A stretch of 64,000 bases of DNA from Collinsella sp. AF08-23 (GCF_003479805.1 NZ_QUHV01000012.1:6686-70685), one strand, 5' to 3'; positions 17,990-27,286 are shown, numbered from the stretch's first letter. Numbers and translations are program-made. The notes: generated by a model from the sequence alone, not told the origin.

Positions 17990-19021
17990 CTAACCCAGCT
18001 GGAAGAAGAGTGCAAGGCCAAGGGCTCCGAACGCCGCGGAGACGATCCAGAACCGGATGACCACCTTGGTCTCCGCCCAGCCCTTCTTCTCGAAATGATG
18101 GTGTATGGGCGCCATGAGGAACACGCGCTTGCCGGTAGCCTTGAAACTCGCAACCTGAATCATCACCGAAAGCGTCTCGGTGATGAACAAGCCGCCCACG
18201 ACAAGGGAGACGACCTCGGTGTTGGTAAGCACGGCGACGGCGGCCAAAGCACCACCCAGGGCGAGGGAGCCCGTGTCACCCATGAAGATCTGCGCGGGAT
18301 AGGCGTTGAACCACAAAAAGCCGATGCAGCCGCCAGCGCATGCCGCGCAGAATATGGCGAGGTTGGCGTCGTGGCACACAAAGCACACGGCGGCCATCAC
18401 GATCATGGAGATCATGACCGTACCGCCCGCCAGGCCGTCGAGGCCGTCGGTGAGGTTGACGGCGTTGGACATGCCCGCAAGCAGCAAGAACACGAACACA
18501 AGGTACAGCCACGGAATATCGATCGTCATCCCGGAGATGGTCAGCGTCGTGGTGAGGATTCCCAAGTCGATGGAAAAACCGCCGGGAAAGCGTATCACCG
18601 GGGCCACATCGCAGTAGTTCACCGCGATGACGAAGAAGACGCAGACGATCAGCGTAAGACCGATCATCTTGCCCGCGGGCGTGAGGCCAAGGGAGCGTTT
18701 CTGCACGACCTTGGTCACATCGTCGAAGAGCCCAAGTGCGCCGGTGGCGAGCATCGCGCCCACGGCGAGCATGAGGTCGATGGTGGGCTTAGCCATGATG
18801 AAGCAGGTGAGCACCACGGCAAGCAAGATGATCACACCGCCCATGGTGGGAGTTCCCGCCTTCACCAGGTGGGACTGCGGGCCGTCCGCGCGGATCTGCT
18901 GACCGATGCCGTCCTTTTTAAGGAAACGGATCCACAGCGGCATGATCAGCCCGGCGATCACCGCCGAGATGAAAATGGCCAAAAAGACTTGGTACGTGGG
19001 ATACGCGGGGTTACCGAGCAT
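17990..19021 (-). CDS. mraY: Phospho-MurNAc-pentapeptide transferase MraY
   Basis: Integral membrane enzyme that transfers phospho-MurNAc-pentapeptide to undecaprenyl phosphate, making lipid I. I start at ATG 19021 (343 residues, ten predicted helices), which overlaps the murF end by 11 bases. Family motifs: KAGTPTMGGVIIL, GLFDDVTK with the Asp pair region, NAVNLTDGLDGLAGG, FMGDTGSLALGGALAA, and the C-terminal APIHHHFEKKGWAETKVV (core PIHHHFEKKGW). The sequence is complete. Confidence 0.97.
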   Translation of the reverse strand: MLGNPAYPTYQVFLAIFISAVIAGLIMPLWIRFLKKDGIGQQIRADGPQSHLVKAGTPTMGGVIILLAVVLTCFIMAKPTIDLMLAVGAMLATGALGLFDDVTKVVQKRSLGLTPAGKMIGLTLIVCVFFVIAVNYCDVAPVIRFPGGFSIDLGILTTTLTISGMTIDIPWLYLVFVFLLLAGMSNAVNLTDGLDGLAGGTVMISMIVMAAVCFVCHDANLAIFCAACAGGCIGFLWFNAYPAQIFMGDTGSLALGGALAAVAVLTNTEVVSLVVGGLFITETLSVMIQVASFKATGKRVFLMAPIHHHFEKKGWAETKVVIRFWIVSAAFGALGLALFFQLG

Positions 19022-20459
19022 CGGCGCACACCTCTTCCACAAATCGGTCGAGTCCGACGAAACGCGAACCCTTCACCAACACGAGGTCGCGTTCGCCGAT
19101 CACCCCGGCGAAGCGCTTGATAAGCACGTCGCACGACGGAACGACGTGCACGTCGCCCTCGTCGAGACCCATGAGACGCGCGGCAGTGGCCATCTCCTCG
19201 GCAAGCTCACCGCCCACGCAGATGAGCAGGCCGGGACGCTTCGCGGCGGCATAGGCACCGGTGAGCGCATGGAGACGCGGAGCCTCCTCGCCCATCTCGC
19301 CCATCTCGCCCAAGATGGCGATACGCGTGCCGGAGCACGGAAGACTCTCGAGCAAGTTGAGGCCGGCTGCCATGGATTCGGGGCTGGCGTTGTACGAATC
19401 GTCGATAACGCGGGCACCGCAGGTCGCATGGCGGACCTGCGCGCGGCGGCCAGTCAGTGCAAGCGAGGAAAACGCCTCGTCGATCTCGAAACCCGGAACG
19501 CCGAGACGGTGCGCAACGGTCGCGGCGAACAGCGCGTTGGGCACCGACTGGGCACCCGGAATGGACAGGTGCGTCTTGAAGCTCAAGCCATCCTCGAACG
19601 TGATGTCGAAGTGCGGACACCCCGTCTCATCAAGCTCTACATGGGTCGCATAGACGTCATCATCGGTCGAGGTGCCCGCAAGCACCACATCGATGCCGCG
19701 AGGCCGCGCATACTTCTCGATGATGAGCGGGGTGAAATCATCCTCGCCGTGCAGCACGAGGGCGGAATGGTGCCCCTCGAAGTTCTCGGCACTCGGAGGC
19801 ATGCCCTGAAGAATCTCGGCCTTGGCGCGGGCGATCCCCTCGCGGCTCCCGAGCATGCCGATATGCGAGGTGCCCACCTTGGTGATGATGGCAAAGGTCG
19901 GTTGGGCACACGCGGTGAGGCGAGCGATCTCGCCGAAATCGTTCATACCCATCTCGAGGACGAGCATCTGCGTGTCGGCGGGGGCGGACAGGATGGTCAA
20001 CGGCAAGCCGATAAGGTTGTTGTAGTTGCCCGCGGTGGCGTGAACGCGGAAGCGCTTTGCCAGACAGGCGGCCAATACGTCCTTGGTGGTGGTCTTGCCG
20101 ATGGAGCCCGTCACACCGATCACGGTGCAGTGCAGGCGTGCGCGGTAGCCCTGGGCGAGGCGCAAGAGGAACTCGGTGGGGTCGTCGCAGGTCAACAACG
20201 AGCAATTGCGCGCGTGGGCGGCGTCGACGAGAGTCTGGTCGGGCTCCCGCGTCATCACGACGGCGGCGGCGCCCTTCTCAATAGCGGCGGCGGCGAAATC
20301 GTTTCCATCGACGCGCTCGCCGGGGAACGCGACGAAGATGGCGTCCGGCCCGACTTCGCGGGAGTCGATGACGACGCCGCGGCATACGCGATCGGGATCA
20401 CCCGCGACGCGGCGCGCGCCCGTGGTGCTCTCGAGGTACTTGACTGCGATCTCAACCAT
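19011..20459 (-). CDS. murF: UDP-MurNAc-tripeptide-D-Ala-D-Ala ligase MurF
   Basis: Joins D-Ala-D-Ala to the UDP-MurNAc-tripeptide. I start at ATG 20459 (482 residues), because the N-terminal domain begins here with VCRGVVIDSREVGPDAIFVAF, typical of MurE/MurF (core DSREVGPDAIFVAF). The ATP loop is GVTGSIGKTTTKDVLA. MurF-specific segments are NYNNLIGLPLTIL, LEMGMNDFGEIARL, DDSYNASPESMAAGL and ILGEMGEMGEE. No murE lies beside it, although ftsI-murE-murF is the common order. Confidence 0.96.
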   Translation of the reverse strand: MVEIAVKYLESTTGARRVAGDPDRVCRGVVIDSREVGPDAIFVAFPGERVDGNDFAAAAIEKGAAAVVMTREPDQTLVDAAHARNCSLLTCDDPTEFLLRLAQGYRARLHCTVIGVTGSIGKTTTKDVLAACLAKRFRVHATAGNYNNLIGLPLTILSAPADTQMLVLEMGMNDFGEIARLTACAQPTFAIITKVGTSHIGMLGSREGIARAKAEILQGMPPSAENFEGHHSALVLHGEDDFTPLIIEKYARPRGIDVVLAGTSTDDDVYATHVELDETGCPHFDITFEDGLSFKTHLSIPGAQSVPNALFAATVAHRLGVPGFEIDEAFSSLALTGRRAQVRHATCGARVIDDSYNASPESMAAGLNLLESLPCSGTRIAILGEMGEMGEEAPRLHALTGAYAAAKRPGLLICVGGELAEEMATAARLMGLDEGDVHVVPSCDVLIKRFAGVIGERDLVLVKGSRFVGLDRFVEEVCADAR

Positions 20460-20547
20460 ATTAAGTGGTAACCCTTCCTGATCGCGTTCCTTGCAACGTG
20501 ATATGGTACCCCGCCCGCCCTTCGATGTGGTGCAGGCTGTGTGAACC

Positions 20548-22416
20548 CTATCGCGTGGGCTTGATGCCCAACGCCGGCAACGCCGTCTCCATGATCGTCT
20601 TGAACACCGGAGTCGCCGCATCGGAGCCGGCAGCCGTGCCGTCAAGCGTGATGTAGCACATCGCGCGCGCATCAGTGGTGGACGCGAAACCCATGAAGGA
20701 AGACATGTAGTTTCCCTCTTGATAGCCAGATGTGCCCTCCACGGCGCGCTCCGCGGTTCCCGTCTTTCCCGAGATTTCGTAACCGGAGACCTGCGCTCCG
20801 GTGCCGGTACCTTCATCGACGACCGTTCGCATCATATCCGCAACGGCGGCGGCGGTCTCAGCACTCAGCACCTGCTGCTCGCCATCGGTCCAATCGACCT
20901 CTTGCCCGGCACGTGTCTTGAGGAAATGAGGGGTCGTCATGACGCCCTTGTTCGCAATCGCGCTCATGGCGCGCACCATCTGCACCGGCTCGACGGCAAG
21001 CGCCTGACCAAACGACATCGAACCCAGGGTCGCGCCATCATACTCGGATCGACCCTTGATGATGCCAAGCGATTCGCCCGGAAAATCAATGCCCGTCGAG
21101 GTGCCGAACCCGAAGTCCTTGATGACGTACTGGTCGAAGTCGTCCGCACCGATCTTCTCGCCCACCAAGACGAACCCTGTATTCGAGGAGCGCCGCATCA
21201 TCTCGCGCAGCGTCATATTGAGGCCATAATCGCGCTTATCGGCGTCACGGACTTCGTCATCGCCCACCCGGACCATGGCGGGCACGTCCATGGCGGTGTC
21301 GGGGGTCATCCCCTCGTGTTCGATTCCCGCGGCCGCCACGAAGGACTTAAAGACCGAGCCCGGCTCGTAGACATCGGTCACCACGCGCAGATTGAGATCC
21401 TCGTTCGAGGCGTTTGCCAAGTCCGTAGGATCATAGGTGGGATACGAGCACGCGCAGATGATCTCGCCTGTCGTGGGATCACTCACCAAAACGGAACCGT
21501 TCTTGGCGCCCACGCGCTCCACCACCTCGGCAATGGCGTCCTCGGCGACGCGCTGGATATTCGCGTCGATCCCAAGCACGATGTCCATGCCATCTTGGGC
21601 GGGGATCTTCTTATACGCTCCACCGGCGATGAACGTGCCATCCAAGGCGCGCTCGCGAACCAACGAGCCGTTCACGCCCGTCAATATCTCGTCATATTGC
21701 TTTTCGAGGCCCGAAACGCCCACATTGTCCACGTTCACGATGCCGAGCACCTGCGACGCCAGCGTGCCATTCGGATACACGCGTTTGATTGACGGCTCGA
21801 ACTCGATGCCCGCGATCTCCTTCTGTGCGAGCAACTCGGCATCTTCGTCATCAACCTGGCGCTTCACATAGGCGAAGCTCGTGTCTTGGTCGAAGAGATC
21901 GGCTACGTACTCCTCATCGACGCCCAAAACGTCAACGAGTGCGGCGATCGCCTTCTTGCGCTGCTTCTTCTCAATGAGTTGCGGATTCACATAGACGTTC
22001 TTGCACTCGACGCTCGAGACGAGCACCGTGCCGTTGCGGTCGTAAATCGTACCGCGCTTGGCGTAGAGCGTTTGGCTTATCATGCGGCGCGCATCCGCCT
22101 CGGCGAGGTAGCGGTTTGCGTTGAAGATCTGGTAATCGGCAAGGCGCGCCGTGATGAGCAGACCGGCGAGCCCCAAACCGCCCATGAGAAAGCCGTGGCG
22201 CGAGATGTTCTCATGCGCCAAGTCGGAATGAAGCAGATCGGTCTTGACGCGGGTGTCTCGATGGTCGCGTGAGCCGCGGGCGTCGCGCCCGCGCGACTCT
22301 TCACGTGCACCGCGCGCACCACGCGGGCTGCGCGAGCCACGGAGCCCATCTTGGGCACCGCCACGCGAGCCGCCCGTGCGACCGGAGCCCCGCCTCCTAT
22401 CGTAATTCGAAGACAT
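20548..22416 (-). CDS. ftsI: Septal transpeptidase FtsI (class B penicillin-binding protein)
   Basis: D,D-transpeptidase that cross-links septal peptidoglycan with FtsW. 622 residues. The cytoplasmic N-terminus (about 1-70) is packed with Arg and Gly (GRTGGSRGG, SRSPRGARGA). One membrane helix follows near 75-95. The pedestal domain starts around LYAKRGTIYDRNGTVL. Active-site motifs are SVFK (EPGSVFKSFVA), the SSN triad (RRSSNTGFVL) and KTG (SGKTGTAER). No PASTA domains follow; it ends ALGIKPTR. It is 17 bases downstream of ftsL. Confidence 0.96.
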   Translation of the reverse strand: MSSNYDRRRGSGRTGGSRGGAQDGLRGSRSPRGARGAREESRGRDARGSRDHRDTRVKTDLLHSDLAHENISRHGFLMGGLGLAGLLITARLADYQIFNANRYLAEADARRMISQTLYAKRGTIYDRNGTVLVSSVECKNVYVNPQLIEKKQRKKAIAALVDVLGVDEEYVADLFDQDTSFAYVKRQVDDEDAELLAQKEIAGIEFEPSIKRVYPNGTLASQVLGIVNVDNVGVSGLEKQYDEILTGVNGSLVRERALDGTFIAGGAYKKIPAQDGMDIVLGIDANIQRVAEDAIAEVVERVGAKNGSVLVSDPTTGEIICACSYPTYDPTDLANASNEDLNLRVVTDVYEPGSVFKSFVAAAGIEHEGMTPDTAMDVPAMVRVGDDEVRDADKRDYGLNMTLREMMRRSSNTGFVLVGEKIGADDFDQYVIKDFGFGTSTGIDFPGESLGIIKGRSEYDGATLGSMSFGQALAVEPVQMVRAMSAIANKGVMTTPHFLKTRAGQEVDWTDGEQQVLSAETAAAVADMMRTVVDEGTGTGAQVSGYEISGKTGTAERAVEGTSGYQEGNYMSSFMGFASTTDARAMCYITLDGTAAGSDAATPVFKTIMETALPALGIKPTR

Positions 22417-22433
22417 GAAGACGTGCCGCCCAA

Positions 22434-22907
22434 CTACTGGCCGAGCGCAGAGAGCGCACTCGCGCCGGTGTCGGCACTCGAATCGACATATTCGGTGAAA
22501 TCGAGCGTGATACCGCTGTCCGCGGTAACCATGCCGTAGCCCTCAGCAAGGTCGCGGATGCGCGTGGACGAGCCATACACGGCACGCATGACCTCAAGCT
22601 CGGAGCTCTGCTCCTGAGCCTCGGTAAGTTCGTTGGAGAGGGTCGCGGCGTTGTTGAGCGTTGCGGTGGTAAGGCCGGCAAGAGCCACGCGGAAGACGCC
22701 AATCGCGACGAACAGAACCGCGAGCACGGCGAAGACCTTGACGCAATGCGTGAACTGGGGGCTGACCTCCTGGCTCGCCTCACGGCCCGCACCGGTGACG
22801 ACATCAAGGCGAGGACGCGCAGAAGGTGTGGGGGCGGAAGCGTGCCCGGCATACGTCTCGGGCTGCATATCATAGGCATATGCTGCGTTTGAGGTGTGGT
22901 AACCCAT
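22434..22907 (-). CDS. ftsL: FtsL-like division protein
   Basis: Small bitopic protein in the ftsL position, between rsmH and ftsI. I start at ATG 22907 (157 residues), 9 bases after GGAGGG. It has a cytoplasmic tail (1-70), one membrane helix near 73-95 (VFAVLAVLFVAIGVFRVALA) and a heptad-rich extracytoplasmic stretch (NNAATLSNELTEAQEQSSEL) consistent with the FtsL coiled coil. The DLAEGYGMV segment resembles the short motif where FtsL meets FtsQ. FtsL sequences are poorly conserved, so the call rests on architecture and position. Confidence 0.82.
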   Translation of the reverse strand: MGYHTSNAAYAYDMQPETYAGHASAPTPSARPRLDVVTGAGREASQEVSPQFTHCVKVFAVLAVLFVAIGVFRVALAGLTTATLNNAATLSNELTEAQEQSSELEVMRAVYGSSTRIRDLAEGYGMVTADSGITLDFTEYVDSSADTGASALSALGQ

Positions 22908-22979
22908 GATATGCAACCCTCCGTCCCGGAAGCAGTGACAATACGAGCGGCGCGAGACGAACGGATGGCGAACGCGGAG

Positions 22980-23930
22980 CTATAGACGCTCTGCGCAGCG
23001 AATCTTCGCCGATCTCGCGCGTGGATTGCGGGCGACCTCCTCGGCCGTCGCAACTAGCGGTTTGCGGGTGGTGACCTTGACTATCGGCACGTTCCCGCAC
23101 ACGCACACCGGAATGTCCGGCGGACAGGTGCATCCTTTGGAGAGCTCCTGGAAATGTTGCTTGACGATGCGATCCTCAAGCGAGTGGTACGAGATGACGC
23201 ATACGCGACCTCCCGGGTTCAACCAACGAACCGCCGCCTCGAGGCCGCGTTCGAGCACATCGAGCTCATGGTTGACCTCGATGCGAATCGCCTGGAAGCT
23301 GCGTTTGGCCGGATGCCCTCCGTGCCTACGCGCCGCCGCCGGTATACCGGCTTTGATCGCCTCGACGAAGTCTCCCGTCGTCTGGAGCGGCGTCACCTGC
23401 CGACGACGCACGATCTCACGCGCGATCTGGCGAGCGAACTTCTCCTCTCCATAAACGCGAAGAATCCGGGCGAGGTCGGCTTCGGTATAGGTGTTCAAGA
23501 CCTCAGCTGCGTTTAGGGTGTTGGTTCCCGGATCCATACGCATGTCGAGTGGGGCATCCTCGTTGTACGAGAAACCCCTACCAGGGATATCGAGTTGGGG
23601 GCTCGAGACACCCAGATCGAACAGGAATCCATCGACGCCGGGCACCTGAGCTGTGCACAGGAGCTCGTCCAAGTCCCCGAAGTTTCCCTTGAGGAGCTTG
23701 TGGGGCGTACCCGGGGCCTCGACGTCAAGCCGATTTCCCGCCGCCTCGAGCGCCATGTCGTCCTGGTCGATCCCGAGCAACAGCCCTTGGGGTCCAACCT
23801 GCGCCGCCATCTTCACCGAGTGACCGGCACCGCCGAGCGTGCAATCGCACACAACGGACCCGCTTGCGAGCTGGAGCTGCTCGAGCACTTCTTGGAGCAT
23901 GACTGGTTCATGCCGATATTCAGGTGTCAA
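22980..23930 (-). CDS. rsmH: 16S rRNA m4C1402 methyltransferase RsmH (MraW)
   Basis: SAM-dependent N4-methyltransferase acting on C1402 of 16S rRNA. 316 residues. N-terminus MTPEYRHEPVMLQEVLEQL; SAM-binding VVCDCTLGGAGHS and LGIDQDDMAL; FLFDLGVSSPQLDIPGRGFSY (core DLGVSSPQLD); LNPGGRVCVISYHSLEDRIVK (core VISYHSLEDRIVK). The start is a TTG at 23930 with GGGGACAGGT upstream; the first in-frame ATG is residue 11, inside the conserved block, so TTG is preferred. It is the second gene of the cluster, after mraZ. Confidence 0.96.
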   Translation of the reverse strand: MTPEYRHEPVMLQEVLEQLQLASGSVVCDCTLGGAGHSVKMAAQVGPQGLLLGIDQDDMALEAAGNRLDVEAPGTPHKLLKGNFGDLDELLCTAQVPGVDGFLFDLGVSSPQLDIPGRGFSYNEDAPLDMRMDPGTNTLNAAEVLNTYTEADLARILRVYGEEKFARQIAREIVRRRQVTPLQTTGDFVEAIKAGIPAAARRHGGHPAKRSFQAIRIEVNHELDVLERGLEAAVRWLNPGGRVCVISYHSLEDRIVKQHFQELSKGCTCPPDIPVCVCGNVPIVKVTTRKPLVATAEEVARNPRARSAKIRCAERL

Positions 23931-23966
23931 CGTACCTGTCCCCCGTTCGCGTCCATAAGGCCTTTC

Positions 23967-24401
23967 CTAATCGAAGAAGCCCGCGAGGATATCCTCGGTC
24001 TCAGCCTGACGTGCCGCATAGGTCTCGCGATCCCAAATCACCAGGCGGTCGTCGCCACCGACGACCGTGACCTCGCGATCCAGGTGAGCCTTCTTGCGGT
24101 CATGCTCGGGAAGGCTGATGCGGGCGGCGGAGTCTATTTCGAGTGTGGTTGCCGCGCCGTACAGAGCCTCCTTGACCATGCGGTGAGAACGGTCGGTGGG
24201 ATTGAACCCGCCCTTTGCCTCAAACACAGAGTCAACCCAGACCTTGAACGTGTCCTCAGTGAACACGTACAGGGCATCGACTTCCTTTTCAGGAGCGGGA
24301 AGGACGCGCACATGACCCTCGAGCTGCTTTTTGAAGGCGGGCGGCAGCGACAAACGTCCCTTCGCATCGAGATTTCGATCGTAGGTACCGTTGAAATACA
24401 C
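23967..24401 (-). CDS. mraZ: Transcriptional regulator MraZ
   Basis: AbrB-fold DNA-binding protein that represses its own dcw operon in studied bacteria. 144 residues with two tandem copies of the MraZ fold: the first contains GTYDRNLDAKGRLSLPPAF (core DAKGRLSLP), the second TTLEIDSAARISLPEHDR (core DSAARISLP). The start is GTG 24401 with AAGGGGG upstream. It is the first gene of the cluster. Its promoter carries TGGGN boxes, its known type of operator. Confidence 0.96.
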   Translation of the reverse strand: MYFNGTYDRNLDAKGRLSLPPAFKKQLEGHVRVLPAPEKEVDALYVFTEDTFKVWVDSVFEAKGGFNPTDRSHRMVKEALYGAATTLEIDSAARISLPEHDRKKAHLDREVTVVGGDDRLVIWDRETYAARQAETEDILAGFFD

Positions 24402-24467
24402 TGGCGCACACCCCCTTAGGCTTACTCGTGGGCATATGCGGGAGCCACCCCGCCGTCGACGCTTTTC

Positions 24468-24496
24468 ATTCTATGGGGGCTTCTCCCCTTTCGCAA
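24468..24496 (-). promoter_or_regulatory. Promoter of the mraZ-dcw operon
   Basis: On the minus strand TTGCGA (24496-24491) is followed after exactly 17 bases by TAGAAT (24473-24468), a good housekeeping sigma-factor promoter. Transcription would start near 24461, giving a leader of about 60 bases before the mraZ GTG. Confidence 0.7.
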
Positions 24497-24530
24497 CACT
24501 TTTTCCCACTTTCTCCCCCACAGCTCCCCA
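24494..24530 (-). promoter_or_regulatory. Putative MraZ operator (TGGGN repeats)
   Basis: On the minus strand the boxes TGGGG (24530-24526), TGGGG (24520-24516), TGGGA (24508-24504) and a weaker TGTTG (24498-24494) are spaced 10, 12 and 10 bases. Known MraZ operators are direct repeats of TGGGN about 10 bases apart. They abut the -35 element, consistent with autorepression. The 24402-24753 gap holds nothing else I can support. Confidence 0.65.
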
Positions 24531-24753
24531 CGCGCCCCGAACGCCCCATCAAACGGACGCGAACAGCCGTTTGGACACACACAACATCTTGTGTTTGGGC
24601 AATGTACGACCACCACGGGTCGATGCGATATCCGCAGGTTAAACCTTCTAGTTGAGGTTGAACCGATTTTCGAGTTGTGCCCGACTTGTGGGCGGCGTGT
24701 GGGCGAGCATCCCACCCCATGCGGCGGCGCAGACGCCAAGGCAGGCCGTGAAC

Positions 24754-25662
24754 CTAGGCGCGTGGATGGGCGGCAAGGTAGACTTCGCGTAACTGCGTCT
24801 GATCGAGATGCGTGTACAGCTGGGTCGTGGAGATATCGGCATGCCCCAGAATCTCCTGCAAAGCGCGCAGGTCGGCGCCACCGGCGAGCATATGCGTCGC
24901 GAATGAGTGGCGCAAAGTGTGGGGATGCAGGCCCTCGATGCCAACCATGCGGCCGTAGCGCTCGCAGATACCGTGAACGCTTTGACGCGAGAGCCTGGTG
25001 CCACGAGCATTGAGGAACACCGCCGGGGAGATGGCGGTGCCGCGGGAATGACGGAGCAGGTCATTGCGGGCACCATCTGTAAGATAGGAGTGCAGAACCC
25101 TGAGCGCGGAGCCTGTAATGGGGACAAGGCGCTCCTTGGATCCCTTTCCCACCACACGGACAAACTCATCGTCAAGATATAGGTCACGAATGTCGAGACC
25201 CGTGAGCTCACTCACCCGCATCCCGCATCCGTAAAGAACCTCGAGCACCGCATGGTCCCGCTCTCCAGCGGCGGTTTGAGGAAACTCCTGATCGAGCAGG
25301 GCGTTTGCGCATTCGATCGAGATGACGTCCGGAAGGCGCTGCTCGGCCTTGGGGAGTCGAATGGTCGATGTCGGATGCGTATCGACCAGCCCCTCGCGGA
25401 CAAGAAAGCGGTGAAGGCCCTTGACGGCCGAAAGGGCGCGATTGACCGACGCATCCGCCGACCCGGCGTCGCGACGCGAGGCCACAAACTCCTCCACATC
25501 ACGCCGGGTCACCGCGGATGGACTTGTGATACCGCGCCCGAGCAGGAACGCTCGATACCCCTCGAGGTCGCGGCGGTACGCGGCCACCGTATTCCGCGAG
25601 AGGTTGCGCTCCACCACCAGATGGGCAAGGTATTCCCGGCAGCAGTCTTCGAGGTCCGTCAT
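24754..25662 (-). CDS. xerD: XerD-type tyrosine recombinase
   Basis: Site-specific recombinase of the XerC/XerD class, most likely resolving chromosome dimers at dif. 302 residues from ATG 25662 (a GTG at 25671 is an alternative; neither has a strong ribosome site). The N-terminal SAM-like domain starts REYLAHLVVERNLSRNT. The catalytic residues are visible: Arg in YGCGMRVSELTGLD, the HTLRHSFATHML box, LGHADISTT, and the nucleophile Tyr in QLYTHLD. The ancestral-like length and the lack of mobile-element genes nearby argue against a phage integrase. It starts 12 bases after the DUF1846 stop. Confidence 0.9.
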   Translation of the reverse strand: MTDLEDCCREYLAHLVVERNLSRNTVAAYRRDLEGYRAFLLGRGITSPSAVTRRDVEEFVASRRDAGSADASVNRALSAVKGLHRFLVREGLVDTHPTSTIRLPKAEQRLPDVISIECANALLDQEFPQTAAGERDHAVLEVLYGCGMRVSELTGLDIRDLYLDDEFVRVVGKGSKERLVPITGSALRVLHSYLTDGARNDLLRHSRGTAISPAVFLNARGTRLSRQSVHGICERYGRMVGIEGLHPHTLRHSFATHMLAGGADLRALQEILGHADISTTQLYTHLDQTQLREVYLAAHPRA

Positions 25663-25674
25663 GGGGAACACGGT

Positions 25675-27156
25675 TTAGCGGTGGTAATACCCGCTACGCT
25701 CGAACTTGGGCTCGCAGCATACGTTGATGCCGAGCTTCCTCAGCAGTGCCTCATCCGAACTCGAGATGATCACCGAGAAGAACGCATCGCAGCCGCGCAG
25801 TTTGGGGAGACCGGCGAGCACGCGCGCGGCAACCTCGCTCGTGGCGGAGGTGATGGACAGTGCAATGAGGGTCTCGTCCGGGTGAAGACGCGGGTTGACG
25901 CTGCCCAGCTGACTCGTCTTGAGGCGGCTGATGGGCTCGATGGCGTCGTTGGAGATGACTTCGAGCTCGATGTCGACGCCGGTAACGGCCTTCAGCGCGT
26001 TCATCATGAGCGAGCTCGCGGCACCAAGGCGCGTGGATGTCTTGCCCGTGACGACCGTGCCATCGGGCAGCACCATGGCTCCCGCGGGCGACCCCGTGGT
26101 CTCCTCCTTAAGCAAGGCTGCGGAACGAGCCGGAGACTGATCCTTGGTGACGCCGACCTTCTGCATGATGGCCTTGAGCTTGTCGACCTGCTCAGAGCCG
26201 CAACCCGTGCGCTTGACGTTGGCCGCGGCGCCGAAGTACCTGCGGACGATCTCCATGTTGGCCGCCTCGCGACAGGCGTCGTCGTCGCTGATCGCGTAGC
26301 CCACCATGTTCACGCCCATGTCCGTGGGGCTCTGATAGGGGCTCTCGCCCAAGATCTTCTGCATGAGTGCCTTGACCACGGGGAACGCCTCGACGTCGCG
26401 GTTGTAGTTGACCGTGGTGACACCATGCGCCTCGAGATGGAACGGGTCGATGATGTTCGCGTCGTCGAGGTCGACCGTCGCTGCCTCGTACGCGATGTTG
26501 ACGGGATGCGTGAGCGGCAGGTTCCACACGGGGAAGGTCTCGAACTTGGCATAGCCCGCGGCGACACCGCGCTTGTGCTCATGGTAGAGCTGGGACAAGC
26601 AGGTAGCGAGCTTGCCGGAGCCCGGACCCGGCGCCGTCACGACGACGAGCGGACGAGAAGTCTCGACGAACTCGTTCTTGCCGTAGCCCTCCTCGCTCAC
26701 GATAAGGTCGATATCGTGGGGGTAGCCCTCAATGGGGTAATGGAGCTTGCAGGTAATGCCGAGCATGGAGAGGCGGCGGCGGAACTGGTCGGCGGCAGGC
26801 TGACCGGAGTACTGGGTGAGCACGACGGCACCCACGAGGAATCCGTTGGAACGGAAAATGTCGGCAAGGCGCAAGACATCCTCGTCGTACGTGATGCCAA
26901 GGTCACCGCGGGCCTTGTTCTTCTCGATATGGTTGGCGTTGATGGCGATGATGATCTCAACGTCATCCGCCAGGCTCTTAAGCATGCGGAACTTGCTGTC
27001 GGGCTCGAAACCGGGCAGCACGCGGCTCGCATGGTAGTCGTCGAACAGCTTGCCGCCGAATTCAAGGTAGAGCTTGCCGCCGAACTGGGCGATGCGCTCC
27101 TTGATGTGCTCGGCTTGGTTGGCAATGTACTTCTCGTTATCGAAACCCTGGCGCAT
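25675..27156 (-). CDS. DUF1846 (UPF0371) family protein
   Basis: 493 residues from ATG 27156, which follows AAGGAG. It matches the DUF1846 family, about 500 residues and widespread in Gram-positives: the N-terminus reads MRQGFDNEKYIANQAEHIKE, then GGKLYLEFGGKLFDDYHASRVLPGF (core GGKLFDDYHASRVLPGF). A phosphate-binding-like loop VVTAPGPGSGKLATCLSQ follows near residue 200. The biochemical function of the family is not settled. It may share a transcript with xerD. Confidence 0.9.
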   Translation of the reverse strand: MRQGFDNEKYIANQAEHIKERIAQFGGKLYLEFGGKLFDDYHASRVLPGFEPDSKFRMLKSLADDVEIIIAINANHIEKNKARGDLGITYDEDVLRLADIFRSNGFLVGAVVLTQYSGQPAADQFRRRLSMLGITCKLHYPIEGYPHDIDLIVSEEGYGKNEFVETSRPLVVVTAPGPGSGKLATCLSQLYHEHKRGVAAGYAKFETFPVWNLPLTHPVNIAYEAATVDLDDANIIDPFHLEAHGVTTVNYNRDVEAFPVVKALMQKILGESPYQSPTDMGVNMVGYAISDDDACREAANMEIVRRYFGAAANVKRTGCGSEQVDKLKAIMQKVGVTKDQSPARSAALLKEETTGSPAGAMVLPDGTVVTGKTSTRLGAASSLMMNALKAVTGVDIELEVISNDAIEPISRLKTSQLGSVNPRLHPDETLIALSITSATSEVAARVLAGLPKLRGCDAFFSVIISSSDEALLRKLGINVCCEPKFERSGYYHR

Positions 27157-27286
27157 GCGTTCGGCTCCTTTGTCATATGGCGGTACCGAAACATAGTAGC
27201 CGAGTTTCGCTCCCCCGCCCGCGCCGCTCGCACACTTCACGCAATCGCCCCGACACGCACAGGCCCCACCGCCGCGAAACACAAGC

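Noticed and set aside
24754..25662. Tyrosine recombinase as a mobile-element integrase
   Set aside because: Length and motifs fit XerD, and no phage, transfer genes or flanking att-like repeats are seen.
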